A stretch of DNA of 17,832 nucleotides from assembly GCA_005779345.1 (NCBI GenBank), contig SXJQ01000184.1:1-17832 (forward strand), in the 5' to 3' direction. The stretch comes from Actinomycetota bacterium. GTDB lineage: Bacteria > Actinomycetota > Acidimicrobiia > IMCC26256 > PALSA-610. The translations under genes and the position numbers were made by a program. Positions 7,414 through 13,737 of the stretch are shown here, one piece after another; the stretch's first letter is position 1, and every line of letters starts with the position of its first letter. The notes below the pieces were generated by a model. It made no database searches. It saw only the letters and a list, made by a program, of their open reading frames with translations, and was not told the DNA's origin.

Positions 7414-8544
7414 ATGGTCGAGGTGATCAGCCATGAGGCAAGGCGGCCGGTGGTCGATCCCGGCCCTGCTGATCGCGTCGGCGTGCGACCCGCCGATCTG
7501 AACGATCCGACCGATCTGACCGGGCCCGAGGACCCCGGCACCCTGCCGACCGTGACCGTGATCCTGCCCACGCTGAACGAACGAGCCTTCCTCCGGGACT
7601 GTCTCGACTCGCTCGCCGCCCAGGACTATCCCCACATCATCGAGATCCTGGTGATCGACGGCCGTTCGACCGACGGCACCCGCGAGATCGCCTCGGAGTT
7701 CGGACACCCGGTGCGACTGGTCGACAATGCGAAGGTCTCCGCGGCCGCCGCGCTCAACGTGGGTTGGGTCTCGGCGCGCGGCGAGGTCGTGGTGCGCGCC
7801 GATGCCCACGCCCTCTACGCCCCCGACTACGTCCGCCGCTGCATCGACGTGTTGCTGGAGACGGGCGCCGACGACGTCGGTGGTCCGATGCATGCCGTCG
7901 GGACCTCGGTCTTCGGGCGTGCCGTCGCCGCGGTGACGTCGTCGCCCTTCGGTGTGGGCCCGGGCCGATTCCACTACTCGCAGGATCGCGAGGATGTCGA
8001 CACCGTCTACCTCGGCTGCTACCGACGCGCGACGCTCGCCGCACTCGGTGGATGGGACGAAGCGGGGCTCCAGTGGGCCGCCGAGGATCATGAACTGAAC
8101 GTCCGATTGACGCGGATGGGTGGTCGGATCGTGCTCGATCCCACGATCCGCTCGTGGTACTTCCCGCGCGACACCTGGCGGGGTCTGGCGCGCCAGTACC
8201 GGAACTACGGCACGGGCAAGGTGTCGACCCTCGCGAAGCACCGCGCGCTGCCGTCGTGGCGTCCGCTGGCCCCGCCGCTGATGGTCGCGTGTTGTGTCGG
8301 TGCCGCGATCGTGGGCGTCGCCGCGCGCCGCCCGGCGCTCGCCTGCGTGCCGCTCGCGACGTACGCGCTCGGCGCGGGCGCGGCGAGCGCGGCCATCGCC
8401 CGTGATCCCGGCGTCTCGGCGCCACACGCGTTCGTCGTGTTCACGACCTGTCACTGGGCGTACGGCGTGGGATTCTGGCGCGGGCTGTGGCGTGTCGCTC
8501 GGCGTCGTGGGTTCGACGCACGTCCGCGCGGAGGAACCCGCTGA
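7414..8544 (+). CDS. Family 2 glycosyltransferase, ExoA-like, with C-terminal membrane segments
   Basis: This 376-residue protein has a GT-A catalytic domain. The nucleotide-sugar strand is VTVILPTLNERAFLRDCLDSL (within 47-67), then EILVIDGRSTDGTREI (77-92). VRADAHALYAPDYV (127-140) places D130 and H132 at the metal-binding DxD position, in the 'DAHA' form seen in ExoA-like enzymes. WAAEDHELNVRL (221-232) holds the catalytic-base region (E224, D225), and RQYRNYGTGK (260-269) is the acceptor-side motif. Two or three hydrophobic segments follow (about 286-330 and 339-358), so it is probably bound to the inner membrane and extends a lipid-linked glycan. The first 43 residues are a polar, Asp/Pro-rich linker encoded partly by a short 9-base repeat. 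The start is set by a strong GGAGG. The stop codon overlaps the next start (TGATG), so the two genes are translationally coupled. Confidence 0.9.
   Translation: MVEVISHEARRPVVDPGPADRVGVRPADLNDPTDLTGPEDPGTLPTVTVILPTLNERAFLRDCLDSLAAQDYPHIIEILVIDGRSTDGTREIASEFGHPVRLVDNAKVSAAAALNVGWVSARGEVVVRADAHALYAPDYVRRCIDVLLETGADDVGGPMHAVGTSVFGRAVAAVTSSPFGVGPGRFHYSQDREDVDTVYLGCYRRATLAALGGWDEAGLQWAAEDHELNVRLTRMGGRIVLDPTIRSWYFPRDTWRGLARQYRNYGTGKVSTLAKHRALPSWRPLAPPLMVACCVGAAIVGVAARRPALACVPLATYALGAGAASAAIARDPGVSAPHAFVVFTTCHWAYGVGFWRGLWRVARRRGFDARPRGGTR
8530..8534 (+). promoter_or_regulatory. Ribosome binding site for the GT-B glycosyltransferase gene
   Basis: GGAGG lies 9 bases before ATG 8544, inside the end of the preceding gene. 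It supports ATG 8544 over the open frame extending upstream to about 8487. Confidence 0.75.
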
Positions 8545-10184
8545 TGCCCGTCTCGGGGCCCGTCCTCCCGAGCAGGGACCGAGTCCGCGAATACGCGATC
8601 AAGGGTGCCGAGTTGGCGCTGCGGGCGGTGGGGGAGTCGCCCGAACAGCGAGCCGCGCGTCGGCTCGGTCCCCCCGTCGCGCCGGCGGGCCGCCCCGTCG
8701 CGTCAGCGGGTCACGACGGGAGCGCCGCGCCCAGGGTGCTGTTCCTGACGCCGCGCGACTGGGCCGCGCACGTGCAGTACGAGGCGGTCCTCGGTCGTGC
8801 CCTGGTGACCCGCGGCGCCGAGGTCCGATTCCTCACGTGTGGCGGCGGCCTCGAGATCTGCGATCGGGCGAACACCTACGAAGCCCCGCCGATGCCGTGC
8901 GGTTCCTGCGCCCGCTACGTCGAGCAGTCGCTCGACGCACACGGCTTCACGGTGCATCGGCTCGCCGACCGATGGGGGCACGACGCGAACTGGTCGGAGC
9001 TGGATCGGCAGTCGTTCGCGGCGCTGCGCGACGTGGAGCACGATGGGCTCCCGCTCGGACGGCTCGTCGACATCCCGGTGAAGTGGTTCCTCTGCGCGGG
9101 CGACCTGCACGGCGATCCGCTCGCCGGTGTGACGACGCGTGCCTTCCTGCGTTCGGCCCGGCGGATCGCGGACGCGATCGGGCGCATGCTCGACGAGTGG
9201 AAGCCCGACACGGTCGTCATGCTGAACGGGCTCTTCGTGTTCGAGGCGGTGATGTGGGCCGTGTGTCGCGAGCGGGGGATCGACGTCGTCACCTACGAAC
9301 GAGCCTTCCGCAAGGAGACGCTGGTGTTCAGCCGTGATCTCCCGGCCGGGTTCTACGACTTCGGCGCGGCGGCGTGGGCCGCGCACGACCGCGAGCTCGA
9401 CGAAACGGAAGCGACCGAGCTCGACGCCTACCTCGACGCCCGCCGGCGGGGTGACGCGTTCGACCAGTACTGGTCGTTCCGCGAATGGTCGGTCGAGCAG
9501 CGACCGGCGACGAGTCGTCTCGTCGTCGCGTTCACGAACATCACCTGGGATACCGCGGTGCTCGACCGTGACTGTGCGTTCACCGACATCCGCGGCTGGA
9601 TCGATTGCCTCGTGGGGGAGTTCGCGGGTCGTCCCGAGCACCAGCTGGTCGTACGGGTGCATCCCTCCGAGGTGCGCTTGCCGATGAAGGCAACGCGCGA
9701 CTCGCTCCAGACCTACGTCGAGACCGCGTGGCCGTCACTCCCGAACAACGTGCGGATCATCGCGGCCGACGACACCACGAGCAGCTATCCGCTCATGGAC
9801 CACTGTGATCTCGGCGTCGTGTACACGTCGACGACCGGGATGGAGCTCGCGCTGCGCGGGAAGCCGGTGATCGTCGCCGGGCTCGTGCACTATCGCGGCA
9901 AGGGATTCACGAACGACGCCTCCGATGAGGCCGAGTTCCTGGGCTTGTTGCGCCGGGGGCTCGACGACCCGGGCGTGCTCGTCGCCGACGCCGAACGGGC
10001 ACGCCGCTACGCCCACTTCTTCTGGTTCCGGGCACCGGTCGATGCGGTCGGCGTCGTCGAGCCGTTGCCGGGTCTGGCGCGCCTCACCGTTCGGTCGGAT
10101 GCCGAACTCGCGCCGGGTGCGAACGCAGACCTGGACCTGATCTGCGCGGGCATCCTCGACGGCACCCCCTTCGTTCGCGCCTAG
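8544..10184 (+). CDS. Capsule-type (GT-B) glycosyltransferase with an N-terminal four-cysteine cluster
   Basis: This 546-residue soluble protein begins with a poorly conserved polar stretch, then a Rossmann-like strand PRVLFLTPRDWAAHVQYEAV (63-82). Next is a cysteine-rich block: C99 in FLTCGGG, C106 in EICDRAN, and C119/C122 in PMPCGSCARYV. The second half looks like the C-terminal Rossmann domain of capsule polysaccharide or CDP-glycerol-type transferases. It has LVVRVHPSEVRLP (368-380), DHCDLGVVYTSTTGMELALR (419-438) and GKPVIVAGLVHYRGKGFT (439-456), where the donor phosphate and base are usually bound. It probably adds a sugar or sugar-alcohol phosphate to the glycan made by the locus; donor and acceptor are unknown. 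It is coupled to the family 2 transferase by a TGATG overlap. Its stop lies 3 bases from the opposite-strand nadA stop. Family assignment is by motif resemblance only. Confidence 0.75.
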   Translation: MPVSGPVLPSRDRVREYAIKGAELALRAVGESPEQRAARRLGPPVAPAGRPVASAGHDGSAAPRVLFLTPRDWAAHVQYEAVLGRALVTRGAEVRFLTCGGGLEICDRANTYEAPPMPCGSCARYVEQSLDAHGFTVHRLADRWGHDANWSELDRQSFAALRDVEHDGLPLGRLVDIPVKWFLCAGDLHGDPLAGVTTRAFLRSARRIADAIGRMLDEWKPDTVVMLNGLFVFEAVMWAVCRERGIDVVTYERAFRKETLVFSRDLPAGFYDFGAAAWAAHDRELDETEATELDAYLDARRRGDAFDQYWSFREWSVEQRPATSRLVVAFTNITWDTAVLDRDCAFTDIRGWIDCLVGEFAGRPEHQLVVRVHPSEVRLPMKATRDSLQTYVETAWPSLPNNVRIIAADDTTSSYPLMDHCDLGVVYTSTTGMELALRGKPVIVAGLVHYRGKGFTNDASDEAEFLGLLRRGLDDPGVLVADAERARRYAHFFWFRAPVDAVGVVEPLPGLARLTVRSDAELAPGANADLDLICAGILDGTPFVRA

Positions 10185-10187
10185 CGG

Positions 10188-11306
10188 TCAGACGATCTCG
10201 AGCATGCGTTGGAGCGCGACGCGGGCCCACTCGGCCGTCTCGTCGTCGACGACGATGCGATTCACCGGATCGCCGTCGACGAGATGTTCGAGGATCCACG
10301 CGAGGTGTGGTTCGTCGATGCGGAACATCGTGCTGCAGGGACAGATCAGCGGGTCGAGCGTGAAGATCACCTTGTCGGGGTTCTGCGCCGCGAGCCGTTG
10401 CACCATGTGCACCTCGGTGCCGATCGCGATCACGCTGCCGGCCGGCGCCGCCGTGACCCATTCGAGGATGCGTTCGGTGCTGCCGACTCGATCGGCGAGT
10501 GCAACGACATCGTGCGCGCACTCGGGGTGGACGATCACCTCGAGCGTCGGGTGTTCGGCGCGGGCCGCGGCGATGTGTTCGGGACGGAACCGCTGGTGCA
10601 CCGAGCAGTGTCCCTTCCACAACAGGAACTTCGCGGCGCGGATCTCCTCTGCGGTGAGGCCGCCGAGGTCGCGGTGCGGGTTCCACACCCGCATGTGCGA
10701 GTCGTCGAAGCCCATCTGGAAGCCGGTGTTGCGCCCCAAGTGCTGGTCGGGAAAGAAGAGCACCTGCCGTCCGCGGGCGAACGACCATTCGAGCACGGCG
10801 CGGGCATTGCTCGACGTGCAGACCGCGCCGCCGTGGCGCCCGACGAAGGCCTTCAGCGCGGCCGAACTGTTCATGTACGTGATCGGAACGACGCCGTCGA
10901 TGTCGACCGTCGACGCGAGGGTCTCCCAACACTCCTCGACCTGGTCGATGTCGGCCATGTCGGCCATCGAACAACCGGCATTGAGGTCCGGGAGGTACAC
11001 GGCCTGCTCGTCGCTCGTGAGCACGTCGGCCGATTCGGCCATGAAGTGCACGCCACAGAACACGATGTCGGTGGCGCGGTCGTTGTCTGCGGCGAATCGG
11101 GCGAGCTTGAAGCTGTCGCCGGTGGCGTCGGCCCAACGGATGACCTCGTCGCGTTGGTAGTGGTGGCCGAGGATCATGAGCCGGGTGCCGAGCGCGGCCT
11201 TGGCGTCGCGGATCATCGTTTCGAGCTCCGCGGGGCTCGCCGTCGTGTACCGGTCGGGGAGCGGTCGTTGGAGACGGAGTGTGGTGGGAGCGATCGTCAG
11301 TGCCAT
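10188..11306 (-). CDS. nadA: Quinolinate synthase A
   Basis: This 372-residue enzyme condenses iminoaspartate with dihydroxyacetone phosphate to quinolinate in de novo NAD synthesis, using a [4Fe-4S] cluster. Family blocks seen are ILGHHYQRDEVIRWAD (45-60), GDSFKLAR (63-70), NAGCSMADM (109-117), VCTSSNA (162-168), DQHLGRNTG (187-195), WKGHCSVHQRF (230-240), HPECAHDV (260-267) and FTLDPLICPCSTM (315-327). By spacing, the likely cluster ligands are C112, C234 and C324, matching the longer Bacillus subtilis type (110/230/320). C322 and C263 are extra conserved cysteines that could form redox disulfides. The start at ATG 11306 is fixed by a perfect AGGAGG. It stands alone: nadB and nadC are not adjacent, so aspartate oxidase or dehydrogenase must be encoded elsewhere. 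Confidence 0.96.
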   Translation of the reverse strand: MALTIAPTTLRLQRPLPDRYTTASPAELETMIRDAKAALGTRLMILGHHYQRDEVIRWADATGDSFKLARFAADNDRATDIVFCGVHFMAESADVLTSDEQAVYLPDLNAGCSMADMADIDQVEECWETLASTVDIDGVVPITYMNSSAALKAFVGRHGGAVCTSSNARAVLEWSFARGRQVLFFPDQHLGRNTGFQMGFDDSHMRVWNPHRDLGGLTAEEIRAAKFLLWKGHCSVHQRFRPEHIAAARAEHPTLEVIVHPECAHDVVALADRVGSTERILEWVTAAPAGSVIAIGTEVHMVQRLAAQNPDKVIFTLDPLICPCSTMFRIDEPHLAWILEHLVDGDPVNRIVVDDETAEWARVALQRMLEIV

Positions 11307-11310
11307 GAGC

Positions 11311-11316
11311 CCTCCT
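11311..11316 (-). promoter_or_regulatory. Ribosome binding site for nadA
   Basis: On the minus strand a full AGGAGG lies 4 bases before ATG 11306. It is the strongest ribosome binding site in the window and decides the nadA start. Confidence 0.8.
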
Positions 11317-11342
11317 CGGGCCGGCGAACCCCGGCGGTCGGC

Positions 11343-11348
11343 ACTCTA
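11343..11348 (-). promoter_or_regulatory. Possible -10 element of the nadA promoter
   Basis: The minus strand reads TAGAGT, fitting the TAnnnT -10 pattern. A start of transcription about 7 bases downstream would leave a leader of roughly 30 bases that contains the AGGAGG. No convincing -35 hexamer is visible 16-18 bases upstream. A short CTCA-TGC-TGAG inverted repeat (11352-11362) sits just upstream of the element. It is weak evidence because such hexamers occur by chance. Confidence 0.35.
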
Positions 11349-11407
11349 ACACTCATGCTGAGCGAAACGATTCCCGCCCGGCCGTTTCCGCGGAGGGCGA
11401 TACCCGG

Positions 11408-13699
11408 CTACTGCGTCAGCCAGGCGCGGCGTTCCTCGGCGGCCGCGTCGACGACGGCATCGCCCCCGACGTCGACGATCACGCGGTCGATGGTGCCCGT
11501 GAACGGGAAGAACCCCGAATAGTCGCGGGAGACGGGGGTGCCGTCGTCGTAGCCACAGCAGAGACCCTCGCCGTGCAGTGCGAATCGGAACAAGGCGGTG
11601 CGCTCGATCCGGCCGCTCGCCGCTTCGACCCCGTCGATGGTGAGGGTCACGTCGGCGGCGATCCCGTCGGGGGTCGAGGTGACCGCGACGACATGACGAC
11701 CGGCGCCGAGCGGCTCGGGCGCCGCGATCGTGGTCTCGTCGAGCCCGGTGAAGTTGTACGTGTACTTGGCCACGCCGTCGTGCACATAGAGCGAGAAGCC
11801 GCCGAACGCCCCGCCCTGGGCGAGCAGCACGCCCTCGGCCCCGCCCGTGGGGATCTCCACGTTGGCGGTGATCCGATGCGGCCGCAGCTTCGTGTCGACC
11901 GCGTTCTCCTCGGGGACCGCCACCGAGCCGGGCCGGTACTCGTACCGCTGCCGCCGCGGGATCGCGTGCGGTCGCCCCGGCGCGAACGCTCGGGCAGAGT
12001 GCAGCGGGAGCGCGCCGTAGGCACCCGCCTCGCGGAACCAGAGGTCTTGGAGCACGCGCAGACGTTCGGGCTCGGCGGCAGCCAAGTCGTTCGTCTCGGC
12101 GGGGTCGGTCGCGACGTCGTACAACTCCCAACGGTCTTCGGCGAACGGCGAGTTCGGGTCGTCGGACTCCTCGTACCGCACGATGCCCATCGAGTGGAAG
12201 GCGACGGCCTTCCAGCCGCGGTGATAGATGGCGCGGCACGCGAACTGTTCGTAGTACTGCGTCTCGCGGTGTTCGGCGGCGGTGGCGTCGAGCATCGACG
12301 GCAGGATGCTGCGCCCCGCGATCGGGTCTTGCGGCACGCCGTCGAGGGTGGCGGGCATCGCGACCCCGCACGCGTCGAGGACGGTCGCGGCGATGTCGAT
12401 CGCGTGCGTGTACTGCCGGCGGACTGCCCCGGGGTCGGCGATGCCCGGCCATGCGACGATCAACGGATCGCCGATTCCGCCCTCATGGGTTTCGCGCTTC
12501 CACCGCTTGAACGGTGTGTTGCCGGCGTAGGCCCAGCCCCACGGGTAGTGGCCGTAGGTGTTCGGCCCGCCGAGGTCGTCGAAGCGAGCGTTGGTCGCAT
12601 CGAAGTCGTGGGGGAGACCGTTGAAGATGAAGTTCTCGTTGAACGTCCCGAACGGCCCGCCCTCGGCGCTCGCGCCGTTGTCGGAGACCGCGATGACGAG
12701 CGTGTTGTCGAGTTCACCGTTCGCTTCGAGGTGTGCGAGCAGGCGTCCGAGCTGATCGTCGGTGTGCGACAGGAACCCGGCGAAGACCTCCATCATGCGC
12801 GCGTACAGGCGCCGTTCCTCGTCGGTGAGCGTCTCCCAGTCGGGTACCCACGACGGTCGGTCCGATGCGGGGGTCGACGGCGGGACGATGCCGAGCTCGA
12901 GCTGGCGGGCGTGGGTGCGTGCCCGCCAGGCATCCCAGCCGTCGTCGAACTGGCCGGCGTACCGGTCGATCCATTCGCGCGGTGCCTGATGCGGCGAGTG
13001 ACACGCGCCGAACGCGAGGTACATCATCCACGGCTTCTCATGATCACACGCGCGCAGGTCGTCGACCATGCCGATCGCGTGGTCGACGAGATCCTCGGTG
13101 AGGTGATACTCCGCGGGCGGGACGAACGTGATCGGCGTGTTGTCGATCACGAGATCGGGGAAGTACTGATTCGTCTCCGCACCGATGAAGCCGAAGTACC
13201 GCTCGAAGCCCTGGCCGAGCGGCCAACGGTCGCGCGGCGCGCCCGGGTGGACCTCGTCGCTCGGGGCCAGGTGCCACTTGCCCACCGCGAACGTCGCCCA
13301 GCCGGCCTGGCGCAACACGGCAGCGACGAAGCCACAGCTCTTCGGGATTCGGCCGTTGTAGCCGGGGAATCCCATCGCAAGATCGGTGATGCCTCCGATC
13401 GCGCAAGTGTGATGGTTGCGCCCCGTCAGGAGGCACGCCCGGGTCGGTGAACACATCGCCGTCGTGTGAAAGCTGCGGTAGCGGAGTCCGCGGGCGGCGA
13501 GTCCGTCGAAGGTCGGCGTCGACAGATCCGAGCCGAAGCATCCGAGTTGCGCGAACCCGACATCGTCGAGCACGACCAGGAGGACGTTCGGCGCGTCGGG
13601 TGCCGGGCGGGGAGCGGTCGGCCAGGCGGGGATCGAGTCGGCGAGGGTGCTGCCGACGACACCGGGGAAGGGATCGCCGTCGCGGTACGTGAGCGTCAT
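11408..13699 (-). CDS. Type I (formylglycine) sulfatase, large arylsulfatase family with C-terminal beta-rich domain
   Basis: This 763-residue sulfatase should hydrolyse a sulfate ester after its active-site cysteine is oxidised to formylglycine. The signature CSPTRACLLTGR starts at C83. Residues matching the ten catalytic positions of Pseudomonas arylsulfatase are present: D45, D46, C83, R87, K141, H143, H234, D340, N341 and K398. NVLLVVLDDVG (38-48), GKWHLAP (140-146) and VSDNGASAEGG (338-348) carry most of them. Beyond about residue 540 a C-terminal region (for example LAQGGAFGGFSLYVHDG and a final FTGTIDRVIVDV) looks beta-sandwich-like, making it longer than the 536-residue Pseudomonas enzyme and similar in size to the long mycobacterial Ats enzymes. 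There is no signal peptide, so it is probably cytosolic. No formylglycine-generating enzyme or sulfate transporter is beside it. The start has no ribosome binding site. The substrate is unknown. Confidence 0.94.
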   Translation of the reverse strand: MTLTYRDGDPFPGVVGSTLADSIPAWPTAPRPAPDAPNVLLVVLDDVGFAQLGCFGSDLSTPTFDGLAARGLRYRSFHTTAMCSPTRACLLTGRNHHTCAIGGITDLAMGFPGYNGRIPKSCGFVAAVLRQAGWATFAVGKWHLAPSDEVHPGAPRDRWPLGQGFERYFGFIGAETNQYFPDLVIDNTPITFVPPAEYHLTEDLVDHAIGMVDDLRACDHEKPWMMYLAFGACHSPHQAPREWIDRYAGQFDDGWDAWRARTHARQLELGIVPPSTPASDRPSWVPDWETLTDEERRLYARMMEVFAGFLSHTDDQLGRLLAHLEANGELDNTLVIAVSDNGASAEGGPFGTFNENFIFNGLPHDFDATNARFDDLGGPNTYGHYPWGWAYAGNTPFKRWKRETHEGGIGDPLIVAWPGIADPGAVRRQYTHAIDIAATVLDACGVAMPATLDGVPQDPIAGRSILPSMLDATAAEHRETQYYEQFACRAIYHRGWKAVAFHSMGIVRYEESDDPNSPFAEDRWELYDVATDPAETNDLAAAEPERLRVLQDLWFREAGAYGALPLHSARAFAPGRPHAIPRRQRYEYRPGSVAVPEENAVDTKLRPHRITANVEIPTGGAEGVLLAQGGAFGGFSLYVHDGVAKYTYNFTGLDETTIAAPEPLGAGRHVVAVTSTPDGIAADVTLTIDGVEAASGRIERTALFRFALHGEGLCCGYDDGTPVSRDYSGFFPFTGTIDRVIVDVGGDAVVDAAAEERRAWLTQ

Positions 13700-13707
13700 G
13701 ACGCGGG

Positions 13708-13713
13708 AAGGTA
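13708..13713 (-). promoter_or_regulatory. Possible -10 element of a leaderless sulfatase transcript
   Basis: The minus strand reads TACCTT, ending 8 bases before ATG 13699. Transcription starting about 7 bases downstream would begin almost at the start codon. This fits the absence of any Shine-Dalgarno-like sequence here. No clear -35 is seen. Confidence 0.3.
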
Positions 13714-13726
13714 CACGCGCGCACGC

Positions 13727-13732
13727 GACAAT
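13727..13732 (+). promoter_or_regulatory. Possible -10 element of a leaderless uvrC transcript
   Basis: GACAAT lies 5 bases before GTG 13738. It matches only the A at position 2 and T at position 6 of the -10 pattern. If used, transcription would begin at or within 2 bases of the start codon. No ribosome binding site is present upstream of uvrC. Confidence 0.3.
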
Positions 13733-13737
13733 GGCCC

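Noticed and set aside
7336..8454. Upstream extension of the flippase frame across the divergent glycosyltransferase gene
   Set aside because: The extra residues are low-complexity and lie antisense to a clear family 2 glycosyltransferase with a strong ribosome binding site. The flippase fold begins about 30 residues after ATG 7335.
11573..13450. Long plus-strand open frame opposite the sulfatase
   Set aside because: It is antisense shadow only: the sulfatase on the minus strand has complete catalytic motifs, while this frame has no recognisable domain and is biased to Val/Arg/Gly.
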